Source: Fodinibacter sp963833495 (GTDB taxonomy: Bacteria > Actinomycetota > Actinomycetes > Actinomycetales > Dermatophilaceae). From it: 64,000 nucleotides of DNA. The translations under genes and the position numbers were made by a program. The stretch lies in NCBI GenBank assembly GCA_963833495.1, contig CAWHYJ010000017.1, forward strand, positions 62,001 through 126,000, in the 5' to 3' direction. The notes under the pieces were generated by a model. It searched no databases, was not told the DNA's origin, and saw only the letters and a list, made by a program, of their open reading frames with translations. This document shows, piece by piece, positions 42,569 through 50,739 of the stretch (within the stretch, counting starts at the first letter, position 1; every line of letters begins with the position of its first letter).

Positions 42569-43225
42569 TCAGCCGGCGGCGACCATCCGGGCGACGCCGG
42601 CGGCGTCGTGCACGAGCGGGCTCAGGCCCGCCGAGCGCTCGACGGCATCCGGCATCCCGCACAGCTGCAGCCAGTTGGCGAGCATCCGGTGGCCGCCGTG
42701 GGTGAGCACCGACTCGGGGTGGAACTGCACGCCGTGCAGCGGCAGGCTCGCGTGCCGCACCGCCATGATGATGCCGCTCTCGGTGCGGCCGTTGGCCAGC
42801 AGCTCGTCGGGCAGCGTGGCGGGCTCGATGGTGAGCGAGTGGTAGCGGGTGGCGGTGAACGGGTCGGGAGCGCCCTGAAGCACCCCGGTGCCGTCGTGGT
42901 GCACCTGCGAGGTCTTGCCGTGCAGCAGCTCGGGGGCCCGGCCCACGGTCGCACCGAGCACGACACCGAGCGCCTGGTGGCCCAGGCACACCCCGAGCAT
43001 CGGCTGCTCGCGCTCGCCGCACGCCTCGATCATCGCCATCGAGACGCCGGCCTCCTCGGGCGTGCCAGGGCCGGGGGAGACCAGTACGCCGTCGAACTCC
43101 GCACCGTCGGCCGGGGCGACCGCGTCGTTGCGGACGACCTCGCAGTCGGCTCCCAGCTGCTCGAGGTAGCCGACGATCGTGAAGACGAAGCTGTCGTAGT
43201 TGTCGACGACGAGGATGCGGGTCAT
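42569..43225 (-). CDS. pabA: Glutamine amidotransferase of anthranilate/aminodeoxychorismate synthase
   Basis: 218 residues of class I GATase: VSPGPGTPEEAGVS, the nucleophile Cys in LGVCLGHQALGVV, and the His-Glu pair in VQFHPESVLTHGG. It supplies ammonia for PabB and/or TrpE. In mycobacteria the equivalent gene (trpG) sits in the same place beside pknB, and whether it serves folate, tryptophan or both cannot be told here. It is convergent with pknB, 17 bp away. Confidence 0.92.
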   Translation of the reverse strand: MTRILVVDNYDSFVFTIVGYLEQLGADCEVVRNDAVAPADGAEFDGVLVSPGPGTPEEAGVSMAMIEACGEREQPMLGVCLGHQALGVVLGATVGRAPELLHGKTSQVHHDGTGVLQGAPDPFTATRYHSLTIEPATLPDELLANGRTESGIIMAVRHASLPLHGVQFHPESVLTHGGHRMLANWLQLCGMPDAVERSAGLSPLVHDAAGVARMVAAG

Positions 43226-43243
43226 GGCCTCAATGGTGCAGCA

Positions 43244-43996
43244 TCACGACGCGGGGACGGAGGCGTGCTCGGGCACGATGGACCCGGCGTAGGCCGGGAA
43301 GGTGCGCTGCCCGACGTTCTTCACGTCGTAGCCGAGACCGACCGCGATCGACCAGTCGCGCAGGTTCCCGACGGACGGGTCGCTGTCGAGCGCCGAGCGC
43401 ATCGCGCCCCGGTCGCCGATCGCGGTGATGACGTAGGGCGGTGAGTAGACCCGCCCCTGCAGGATGAGCGTGTTGCCGACGCACCGCACCGCGCTGGTCG
43501 AGACGACCCGCTGGTCCTGCAGCATCATCGCCTCGGCACCCCCCTGCCACAGCGCGTTGACCACCGACTGCACGTCCTGCTGGTGGATGACGTAGTCGTC
43601 GGGATCGGCGCCTGCCGGCACGTCGCCGCCGGCGAGCTTGGCGTCATCGAGGGTGACCTGCAGCGCCGGGCCGCGCACCGGGGTGCGGCCGGCCGCCGTG
43701 GCGATCTCGTTGGCCTGGCGCTCGAGCTTCTGCGTCTGCAGGTCGCCGGGGGCGAGCGCGGCGGTGGCCTTGTCGACCCGGCCCTGCAGGGTGCCGAACT
43801 GGGCGGCGCGGTCCTCGTTGGTGCGGTTCTGCGCGCGGATCAGGTCGGGCAGCCGGGCCTGGTCGGTGCGCAGGTCCCCGCCGTCGGCCGCCCGCACGCT
43901 GGAGGCGAACAGGGTGCCGGCCACGAGGGCCGCAACGGGCACCAGCCAGGGCCAGAAGGAGGGACGGTCGACCCGCCCCGCGTGCTCACCGGCCAC
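43244..43996 (-). CDS. DUF881 family membrane protein
   Basis: 250 residues. One N-terminal membrane helix (FWPWLVPVAALVAGTLFASS) leads into an extracellular helical segment and a mixed alpha/beta domain with VNALWQGGAEAMMLQDQRVV and PPYVITAIGDRGAM, the DUF881 core. The family is always near division genes in actinobacteria; its function is unknown. The GTG at 43996 has GGAGG at good spacing, while the alternative GTG three codons upstream abuts it. Confidence 0.9.
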   Translation of the reverse strand: MAGEHAGRVDRPSFWPWLVPVAALVAGTLFASSVRAADGGDLRTDQARLPDLIRAQNRTNEDRAAQFGTLQGRVDKATAALAPGDLQTQKLERQANEIATAAGRTPVRGPALQVTLDDAKLAGGDVPAGADPDDYVIHQQDVQSVVNALWQGGAEAMMLQDQRVVSTSAVRCVGNTLILQGRVYSPPYVITAIGDRGAMRSALDSDPSVGNLRDWSIAVGLGYDVKNVGQRTFPAYAGSIVPEHASVPAS

Positions 43997-44067
43997 GGCG
44001 GCCACCTCCTTTCCCCGAACACGCTCTACGCTAGGCCAACACCATCAACGCCACGAGGAGACCGTTC

Positions 44068-44319
44068 GTGCCCGAGTCAAAGGGTCGCTCCAAACCCGCA
44101 TACACCCCGCCGCGCACGGCGCAGAAGAACACGACGCCCAACCCGCGTTGGTTCGTGCCCCTCATGCTCGGTCTGATGATCGTCGGCCTGCTCTGGGTCG
44201 TCACCTTCTACATCTCCGGCGCGAACCAGTTCCCGATCCCCGCGATCGGCCGCTGGAACCTCGCCGTCGGCTTCGGCCTGATGCTCTCGGGCTTCCTGAT
44301 GACCACCCGCTGGCGCTGA
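44068..44319 (+). CDS. crgA: Cell division protein CrgA
   Basis: 83 residues. It has a basic N-terminus and two membrane helices (WFVPLMLGLMIVGLLWVVTF and RWNLAVGFGLMLSGFLM), separated by the conserved YISGANQFPIPAIG. CrgA is an actinobacterial division regulator that recruits FtsI and other divisome parts (established knowledge). GAGGAG precedes the GTG at 44068. It is divergent from the DUF881 gene. Confidence 0.95.
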   Translation: MPESKGRSKPAYTPPRTAQKNTTPNPRWFVPLMLGLMIVGLLWVVTFYISGANQFPIPAIGRWNLAVGFGLMLSGFLMTTRWR

Positions 44320-44379
44320 CCGCACGGTGCCGACCGGCATTCCACGCGGCCGGCGGGTTTCCACACAGTCGGCGGAGAG

Positions 44380-44388
44380 TTGTCCACA
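44380..44388 (+). promoter_or_regulatory. DnaA-box-like nonamer
   Basis: TTGTCCACA at 44380-44388 is the usual actinobacterial DnaA box. It lies in the 122-bp gap between crgA and the rhomboid gene, next to the palindrome GTCCCCACTGGGGAC. A single box is not an origin, but its position in the oriC-proximal cluster is suggestive. Confidence 0.4.
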
Positions 44389-44441
44389 GGGGTTGTCCCC
44401 ACTGGGGACGAATGACAGCCGTGTAACCCCCGCCCACCGGC

Positions 44442-45341
44442 TCAGCCGGCCAGGGCGTACTTCCCGATCGTCAGCACCACGAGCACGAGCAGGATCCCGC
44501 CCATCGAGAACCAGTGCACGCGCTGGCTCGCCGGTGGCGCCATCGGCGCCCGGTTGCGGCCCGAGTAGGCGATGGCCGCGGCCACGGCCGCCCCGGTGAG
44601 CAGGCCGCCGAGGTGCGCCTGCCAGGCGATGCCCGGGATGACGAACCCGATCACGGCGTTGATGCCGATGATCACGTACATGCCCGCCGAGGACCGGCCG
44701 AGCCGGCGCTGCAGCACGAGGAACGCGCCGAACAGGCCGAACACCGCGCCCGAGGCCCCCACCGCGCCGGTGCGCCACATCCCGTAGTTGCCGGCCAGGG
44801 CGTCCTCGACGGTCGTGGGGCTGGACAGCAGCAGGTACATCACCGAGCCGCCGAGTGCGCTGAGCAGGTAGATGGCCACGAACCGGGCCCGCCCGAGCAT
44901 CGGCTCGAGGTAGCTGCCCATCACCCACAGCGCGTACATGTTGAACGCGATGTGCGTGATGCCGCCGTGGGCGAACGCCGAGGTCAGGAACCGCCACGGC
45001 TCGCTGTTGGCGAGCGCCGGCACGAAGGCGATCTTCTCCTGCAGCCCCGGCACGGCGTACTGCGCGACGAAGACCGCCAGGCAGATGCCGATGATCGTCA
45101 TCGTCGCCACCGGCCGGCCGTCGGTGACCGAACCGCCGAAGACGGTGCGCGCCTGGCGCACCGTCTTCGCGCCCTCGGCCACGCAGTCGACGCACTGGAT
45201 GCCGACCGCGGCCGGCCGCTGGCACTCCGGGCACGTGGGGCGCATGCACCGCTGGCACCGGACGTACGACTCTCGGTCGGGGTGGCGCGGGCACACGGGC
45301 ACCTGCGCGACGGCATCCGGGTAGGCCGGCTGCTCACTCAC
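44442..45341 (-). CDS. Rhomboid-family intramembrane serine protease with zinc-ribbon N-terminus
   Basis: 299 residues. A B-box/zinc-ribbon-like N-terminus has paired cysteines (VPVCPRHPDRESYVRCQRCM, then CPECQR and CVDC). Six or seven membrane segments follow, with the catalytic serine in TGAVGASGAVFGLFGAF and the histidine in WQAHLGGLLTGA. HGGITHIAFNMYALWVMGS is the conserved second helix. Rhomboids cleave membrane proteins; the target here is unknown. Confidence 0.93.
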   Translation of the reverse strand: MSEQPAYPDAVAQVPVCPRHPDRESYVRCQRCMRPTCPECQRPAAVGIQCVDCVAEGAKTVRQARTVFGGSVTDGRPVATMTIIGICLAVFVAQYAVPGLQEKIAFVPALANSEPWRFLTSAFAHGGITHIAFNMYALWVMGSYLEPMLGRARFVAIYLLSALGGSVMYLLLSSPTTVEDALAGNYGMWRTGAVGASGAVFGLFGAFLVLQRRLGRSSAGMYVIIGINAVIGFVIPGIAWQAHLGGLLTGAAVAAAIAYSGRNRAPMAPPASQRVHWFSMGGILLVLVVLTIGKYALAG

Positions 45342-45383
45342 GTCGATGTCTCGTTCCTGCGCCGGGAGCCCGCGGTGGCGGGG

Positions 45384-45902
45384 TCAGTCCTCGATCTCGA
45401 CGCGCTCGATGACGACGTCGTCGAGCGGCTTGTCCAGCTGGCCGGTGGGCACGCCGGCGATTGTGTCGACGACCTCGCGGCTCGGGCCGTCGGCGACCTC
45501 GCCGAAGATGGTGTGCTTGCCGTTGAGCCAGGAGGTGGCGCCGACGGTGATGAAGAACTGCGAGCCGTTGGTGCCCTTGCCCATGCGCTTGCCGGCGTTG
45601 GCCATGGCGAGCAGGTAGGGGCGGTCGAACTGCTTGTCGGGGTGGATCTCGTCGTCGAAGGCGTAGCCGGGACCACCCATGCCGCGGCCGAGCGGGCAGC
45701 CGCCCTGGATCATGAAGCCGGGGATGATGCGGTGGAAGATCAGCCCGTCGTAGAACTTGGTCGGGTTGGTGCGGCCGGCGTCGTCCTTGTACTGCTTGGA
45801 CCCGGTGGCCAGACCGGTGAAGTTGGCGACGGTCTTGGGGGCCTCGTTCGGGAACAGCTCGACGACGATGGGCCCGTGGTTGGTGTGCAGGGTTGCCTTC
45901 AT
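45384..45902 (-). CDS. ppiA: Cyclophilin-type peptidylprolyl isomerase
   Basis: 172 residues with the cyclophilin core VVELFPNEAPKTVANFTGLA, FHRIIPGFMIQGG (catalytic Arg) and GTNGSQFFITVGATSWLNGK, then HTIFGEV. No signal peptide, so cytoplasmic. In mycobacteria ppiA occupies the same place beside this cluster. GAGAGGA precedes the ATG at 45902. Confidence 0.96.
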   Translation of the reverse strand: MKATLHTNHGPIVVELFPNEAPKTVANFTGLATGSKQYKDDAGRTNPTKFYDGLIFHRIIPGFMIQGGCPLGRGMGGPGYAFDDEIHPDKQFDRPYLLAMANAGKRMGKGTNGSQFFITVGATSWLNGKHTIFGEVADGPSREVVDTIAGVPTGQLDKPLDDVVIERVEIED

Positions 45903-46025
45903 GGCGTCGATCCTCTCACGCCACGAGCGGCCTCCGACCTCCGATCCCAGCGACCCCGGATGGCTTGGAATCGCCCAAACAGGGCAGGATGGGGCCAAGA
46001 CAAACGTCCAACACGAGGAGGACAC

Positions 46026-46940
46026 GTGTTCCGCACACCGACCAAGACCGACCAGGCCAAGGACGCCGCGGCGGCTGGTGCCGAGAAGGTTACCGACGGC
46101 GCCCAGGTGGCCGTCGACAAGGCCGCCGAGCTCAAGGTGAAGGCCGGCGAGGCCGCGACGGCCACCGCTGCCGGTGCCGTCGTCGCGAAGGAGAAGGCGG
46201 CCGATGCCGCCGAGGTCGCCCGCGAGACCGCGGGGGCCGTCAAGGAGTACGCCCAGGAGGCTGCCGAGGCCATCGCCCCCAAGGTCGAGCACGCCCGCGA
46301 GACCTTCGTCGACGACGTGCTGCCCAAGGTCGCCAGCGCGCTCGCCGCGATCGCCGCCGGTGCAGCCGCCGCTCGGGAGTCCGCCGCCGAGGCCGCCGAC
46401 CGCGCGCCCGACGCCTACGCCGTGCTCAAGGGTGACGCCGTCGCGAAGAAGGGCGGCAACGGCAAGTGGATCCTGCTCCTGGGCGCGCTCGCCGCCGGTG
46501 CCGCCGTCATGGCGTGGCGCAAGAGCAACGAGCGCCCCGACCCGTGGGCGACCGCGGGCTCCTACACGCCGCCCAAGCCGGTCTCCGAGAAGGTCAGCGA
46601 CCTCGCCGCGGCTGCCAAGGAGAAGGCCACCGAGGTCAAGGACGCTGCGGTCGAGAAGGCCGGCGAGCTGAAGGACAAGGCGAGCGACGCCACCGACTCC
46701 GCCAAGGCCAAGGCCGGCGACGCGACCGATGCCGCGAAGGACAAGGCCGTCGACGCGACCGATGCCGCGAAGGACAAGGCCGTCGACGCCGAGGTGGCCG
46801 TCTCCGACGCGGCCGACGACCTCGCGAACGCTGCTGACGAGGCTGCCGACGACACCGCCGTCCCCGCGGTCTCGTCGACCTCCGAGGGTGCCGACCTGTC
46901 GACCCCGCACCTCGACGGCGGCTCGACCGACAAGGCCTGA
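46026..46940 (+). CDS. LEA/apolipoprotein-like repetitive helical protein
   Basis: 304 residues, almost entirely Ala/Lys/Glu/Asp 11-mer-type amphipathic helix. Examples are AEKVTDGAQVAVDKAAELKV near the start and DAAVEKAGELKDKASDATDS near the end. One short hydrophobic segment in the middle (WILLLGALAAGAAVMAW) may anchor it to the membrane. Such proteins resemble late-embryogenesis-abundant/desiccation proteins. A 33-bp unit is exactly duplicated at 46719-46784. GAGGAG precedes the GTG at 46026. The function is inferred from composition only. Confidence 0.7.
   Translation: MFRTPTKTDQAKDAAAAGAEKVTDGAQVAVDKAAELKVKAGEAATATAAGAVVAKEKAADAAEVARETAGAVKEYAQEAAEAIAPKVEHARETFVDDVLPKVASALAAIAAGAAAARESAAEAADRAPDAYAVLKGDAVAKKGGNGKWILLLGALAAGAAVMAWRKSNERPDPWATAGSYTPPKPVSEKVSDLAAAAKEKATEVKDAAVEKAGELKDKASDATDSAKAKAGDATDAAKDKAVDATDAAKDKAVDAEVAVSDAADDLANAADEAADDTAVPAVSSTSEGADLSTPHLDGGSTDKA
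46719..46784 (+). repeat. Perfect tandem 33-bp duplication inside the LEA-like gene
   Basis: Two identical copies of a unit encoding DATDAAKDKAV follow one another at 46719-46751 and 46752-46784. They are in frame and keep the 11-residue helical period, so copy number may vary between strains. Confidence 0.85.
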
Positions 46941-46964
46941 CCCGAAGCACACCAGCACCAGCAC

Positions 46965-47000
46965 GACGCCGGCCGTCCCCGAGAGGGGGCGGCCGGCGTC
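46965..47000. terminator. Hairpin terminator after the LEA-like gene
   Basis: GACGCCGGCCGTCCCC and GGGGCGGCCGGCGTC arms form a strong GC hairpin with a GAGAG loop, about 24 bp after the stop. No T-run follows. Confidence 0.7.
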
Positions 47001-47019
47001 GGCGTCTGCGGCGGTCCTT

Positions 47020-47093
47020 CGCGAAGTCAGGAGCACTTCGCCGAGTCAGGAGCTCATACGCCCCTGATCCCGCGAAGTGCTCCTGACTTCGCG
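47020..47093. repeat. 22-bp inverted repeat with nested hairpins
   Basis: The left arm at 47020-47041 and the right arm at 47072-47093 are perfect inverse copies. Each arm is itself a small hairpin (GCGAAGT-N7-ACTTCGC). A third partial copy, CGAGTCAGGAGC, lies in the loop. It sits between the LEA-like gene and the convergent GH3 gene and could terminate both. Confidence 0.7.
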
Positions 47094-47104
47094 GAAATGG
47101 CGGG

Positions 47105-48955
47105 TCACAGGGTCAGGCCGTGGCCGAACCGGAAGAGCGGGTCGTCGAAGCCGGGCACGTCCTCGGGATGGGCGCGCACCTGGTCCATCGAGCGCGGCAG
47201 GTCGAACGGCAGCCGCCCGCACGGGGTGATGGCGCCGGTGAGCGCCTCGAGCAGGGCGTCGTCGCTCGTGCCGTAGCTCGCCACCACGGCGGCGGCCACC
47301 GGCACCAGCGGGGTGAGCACCGCCGGCCGGTCGAGCGTGACGTCGACGACGAGCGGGCAGGCCGCCGCGATCCGCTGCATCCGCACGACCAGTCCCGGCG
47401 GGAAGTCGAGCGAGCCGGCGTGGAACCACGACTCGAGGAACAGGTCCGAGCGCGGCTCGAACGGCGCGCTCAGCCGCACCAGAGCCACGTCGGCGTCCTC
47501 CGGACGCTCCACCGGGATGCCGTACCGCGCCAGCACCTCGCGCCGCACGTTCTCGGCGTAGATGCGCAGGCCGGCGGCGAGGGGGAGGGGCCGGCCGGCA
47601 TCCGAGTGCTCGTTGGTGAGCACGGTGACCGAGCGCGCCTGCGCCGCGTAGCCCGCGGCCCGGAAGTCGTCGCGGCCGACGGTGCGCTCCGCGGCGTCCT
47701 CGTCGACGTAGGGGTCGTCGAAGAGCCCGAGGCGGAACTTCACGGCGAGCAGCCGCCGGGCCGACTCGTCGATCCGCGCCTCGGTCACCCGCCCCTGCGC
47801 CACGAGGTCGAGCAGCACCTCGACGCACTCCTCGCCGCCGAACTGGTCGGCGCCGGCGGCCAGGATCCGCTCCATCCGGCCGTGCGGGTCGAGGTGCTCG
47901 ACGCCCCAGGCCCGCGCCGGCAGCACCTGGTCGCCGACATGGTTGTCGTTGACCAGCTCCCAATCGGTGAGCACCACGCCGTCGTAGCCCAGCTGCTCGC
48001 GCAGCATCCCGGTGACGACCTGGGCGCTGTAGCCGAAGCCGACCTGCTCGATCGCCTCACCGTCGACCTCGAGGCCCACCGGCATCCCGTAGTAGGGCAT
48101 CACCGCGGCCGTGCCGGCCTGGATGACCGCGGGGAAGGGGGCCAGGTGGTCGGCGAACCGCCCTCCGGGATAGACCTGTTCGCGCCCGTAGGGGAAGTGG
48201 GCGTCCTCACCGTCCTGCTGCGGGCCGCCGCCGGGGAAGTGCTTCGAGGTGCAGGCCACGCTGTCCGGGCCCAGCACCTTCTGCTGGAAGCCCTCGAGGT
48301 AGGCCGTGCCGAGCTCGGTCACCAGGGCGGGGTCCTGGCCGAAGGTGCCGGCCTGACGCGCCCAGCGCGGCTCGGTGGCGAGGTCGAGGGTCGGGTGCAG
48401 CGCGGCCCGGATGCCGACCGCGACGTACTCCTGGCGGGCGATGTCGGCGAACTCGCGCACGGCATCGGCGTCGCGCAGCGCGCCCAGGCCGAGCGGTTCC
48501 GGCCACTGCGAGAACGACTTCGCCGTGAACGAGACGCCGGCGTTCTCGATGAACGCATGGCGCGGGTCGGTCGAGATGGTGACCGGGATGCCGTGCGGCG
48601 CCCGCTCGGCGAGCGCCTGGAGCGCGTTGTGCCAGCGAGCCGCCATCCTGGGGTCGTCGAGGGCGTGCACGTTGAAGTGGGTCAGGTGCTTCTCGAGCAC
48701 CACGACACTGGTCGGCGACTTGCTGATCGCCCCCGAGGTCTCGACGACCGTGCCATCGGCCCCGGCCTCGATCACGGTGTGGAACATCAGCCCGACCTTC
48801 TCCTGGATCGACAGCCGCCCGAGCAGGTCGTCGACCCGGGCCTCCACGTCGAGGCGGGGGTCCTCGAAGGGATCCATCACCCCGTTGCCGTTGAGGTCGC
48901 GGTAGCGCACCCCCTCGTCGGTGGTCGCCCAGACGTTATTGATCATCTCGTTCAC
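47105..48955 (-). CDS. GH3 family beta-glucosidase
   Basis: 616 residues with no signal peptide. The catalytic barrel has KHFPGGGPQQDGEDAHFPYG (about residues 238-257) and the nucleophile Asp in GVVLTDWELVND at about residue 331. The C-terminal alpha/beta sandwich ends GFDDPLFRFGHGLTL. It hydrolyses beta-linked glucose from oligosaccharides inside the cell. It is the last gene of the LacI operon. The GTG at 48955 has GAGGGGG at seven bases. The N-terminus VNEMINNVWATTDEGVRYRD is typical of a subgroup lacking the usual signal sequence. Confidence 0.9.
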   Translation of the reverse strand: MNEMINNVWATTDEGVRYRDLNGNGVMDPFEDPRLDVEARVDDLLGRLSIQEKVGLMFHTVIEAGADGTVVETSGAISKSPTSVVVLEKHLTHFNVHALDDPRMAARWHNALQALAERAPHGIPVTISTDPRHAFIENAGVSFTAKSFSQWPEPLGLGALRDADAVREFADIARQEYVAVGIRAALHPTLDLATEPRWARQAGTFGQDPALVTELGTAYLEGFQQKVLGPDSVACTSKHFPGGGPQQDGEDAHFPYGREQVYPGGRFADHLAPFPAVIQAGTAAVMPYYGMPVGLEVDGEAIEQVGFGYSAQVVTGMLREQLGYDGVVLTDWELVNDNHVGDQVLPARAWGVEHLDPHGRMERILAAGADQFGGEECVEVLLDLVAQGRVTEARIDESARRLLAVKFRLGLFDDPYVDEDAAERTVGRDDFRAAGYAAQARSVTVLTNEHSDAGRPLPLAAGLRIYAENVRREVLARYGIPVERPEDADVALVRLSAPFEPRSDLFLESWFHAGSLDFPPGLVVRMQRIAAACPLVVDVTLDRPAVLTPLVPVAAAVVASYGTSDDALLEALTGAITPCGRLPFDLPRSMDQVRAHPEDVPGFDDPLFRFGHGLTL

Positions 48956-49058
48956 GGGTAGTCCCCCTCGTCGTGTGGTCCGTCCATCCTCGGCGATGGG
49001 CAGGACGCGTGCTGCCGGGCCCAGGCGGCAGCACGCGTCGTGCGTCTGGGAGGTCGGC

Positions 49059-50669
49059 TCATGCGCCGCTGGGGACCCCCGCCCCGAACTGCTCGATGCC
49101 GATGACGGGCCGCAGCGCCTTCTCGACGCGCTTGGTGCTGAAGGCCTTTCGCAGCACGTTGTGGCCGAGCACGTTGCCCAGGGCCCCCATGACCATGGCC
49201 TGGTCGAGCGAGAGGTAGCGCCGGGCGATGGTGCCGCTGCGGGTCGCGGCCGCGTCGAAGAAGCCGCCGGCCCCGTAGGCACCGAGCACGTCCTGGATGC
49301 GCTCGAGGTTGGCCGTGGCCGCGTCGCGCTCGAACATCATCGCGAGGAACGACGCGTGGGGGGTGACCACGCCGTCGCCGTAGGTGGGGTTCGGGTTGGT
49401 GGCCGGCCGGCAGTCGCCGAAGCCGACGTCGAGGTTGGTGCGCTCCTGGTCGGAGAAGTAGCCCTCCGGGTTCAGGCCGAGGGCGTCGACTCCGTACTCG
49501 CGGTAGCCCCCGGCCGGGTTGCTCGAGGGCGAGAACCCCCAGTAGCCGTAGCGCGCGTCGAGCAGGCCGTGCTCACGCTCGGCCCGTACGTGCAGCGGGT
49601 GGTTGACCCCCCAGCTGCGCGGCGCCCACTCCTCCTCGGGCACGAAGACGGCTGGCATCAGCTCCTCGAACATGCTTCCGCCCCAACCGGGCACGACGTG
49701 CATGCCGCGGTAGGTGTAGGCGCCCTCGAAGACGTCGATGCCGAGGTAGCGGCGGGTCCGGCCGACCGGCTGCATCTCGTGCCACGACCAGTCGCAGGTC
49801 GCCGGGAAGGTGCGCCACGGGGCGTAGTAGTGCCGGGCCGGCACCTGGCCGGTGAGGATGCCGAGGTAGCTCGTGATCCGGGTCTCGGACACGATCGTGT
49901 CGTAGTGGTGGGTGGTCAGCCAGACCGGGTCGCCGCCGATGTGGGTGCCGAGGAAGGTGCCGCCCGGGCGCCCGTCGGCGAAGACGTAGAAGCCACCGTG
50001 CATCAGCCCGCCCGGCCGCACGTCGGGGTGGCCGGGGATCTCGCCGGCGTCGTAGAAGGCGTCCCACCGCATCCGGTCGAACAGCCGGCGGGCGAGCCGG
50101 GCGGCCGGCCCGCCGCTGTTGCTCACCACGAGCAGGGCGGCGCCGAGCCAGCCGTTGTCGACGCTGGAGACGAACGGCTCGACGTGGCTGCCGTCCTCCG
50201 GCCAGGTGTGCAGGGTCGCCCCGGTGGCCTCGTCGTACCAGTTGAAGTACATCCCGCTGGGGGCGTGGTGCTCCATCCGCGACAGGGTGGTGAGCGTGCG
50301 GGTGAGGCGCTGGTTGGCGTCGGGCGCCGAGATGAGGTCGAGCTCGCGCGCGACCACCGTCGACCACAGGTAGCCGCCGATGTTGGTCGGCGAGGTGTAG
50401 CCCGAGCGGTCACCGGCCGAGAGCGACTCGGGGATGTTGTCGGCGGGCAGGCCGGTGGCCGGGTCGGTCATCGCGTCGAGGCTGTGCCAGGTGTCGGCGG
50501 CCCACTGGTGCAGGCGCGAGGGAGAGCCGGGCTTCCCGGCCGGTGCCGCCGCAGGCACGGATGCCGGGGCGGCGCTCGCCTGCGCGCGTGGGCTGAGCCC
50601 GAGCGCGGCGAGCATCGCGGCGCCGCCGACGATGACGTGCCGGCGCCCTGGGATGTTCGGGTCAGACAT
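49059..50669 (-). CDS. Secreted PF10091 (glucoamylase-like/GH144-type) glycoside hydrolase
   Basis: 536 residues. The N-terminus (GRRHVIVGGAAMLAALGLSP) is a Tat-type signal with adjacent arginines. The catalytic domain shows HHAPSGMYFNWYDEATG, RYGYWGFSPSSNPAGGYREY and GDGVVTPHASFLAMMF, the pattern of PF10091. This domain occurs in GH144 endo-beta-1,2-glucanases and at the end of cyclic beta-1,2-glucan synthases. In this operon it would cut an extracellular beta-glucan into pieces for the ABC importer. Whether the linkage is beta-1,2 needs an assay. Confidence 0.82.
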   Translation of the reverse strand: MSDPNIPGRRHVIVGGAAMLAALGLSPRAQASAAPASVPAAAPAGKPGSPSRLHQWAADTWHSLDAMTDPATGLPADNIPESLSAGDRSGYTSPTNIGGYLWSTVVARELDLISAPDANQRLTRTLTTLSRMEHHAPSGMYFNWYDEATGATLHTWPEDGSHVEPFVSSVDNGWLGAALLVVSNSGGPAARLARRLFDRMRWDAFYDAGEIPGHPDVRPGGLMHGGFYVFADGRPGGTFLGTHIGGDPVWLTTHHYDTIVSETRITSYLGILTGQVPARHYYAPWRTFPATCDWSWHEMQPVGRTRRYLGIDVFEGAYTYRGMHVVPGWGGSMFEELMPAVFVPEEEWAPRSWGVNHPLHVRAEREHGLLDARYGYWGFSPSSNPAGGYREYGVDALGLNPEGYFSDQERTNLDVGFGDCRPATNPNPTYGDGVVTPHASFLAMMFERDAATANLERIQDVLGAYGAGGFFDAAATRSGTIARRYLSLDQAMVMGALGNVLGHNVLRKAFSTKRVEKALRPVIGIEQFGAGVPSGA

Positions 50670-50739
50670 GGTCAGGCCTTTCGTTCGGGGTGGGGTCACT
50701 GGCACCCGGGGTGGCCGGGCGGCGCGTGACGGGAGGGGT

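Noticed and set aside
44514..45800. A long plus-strand open frame opposite the rhomboid and cyclophilin genes
   Set aside because: It is antisense to two well-supported genes. Only its end, from 46026, is a real protein.
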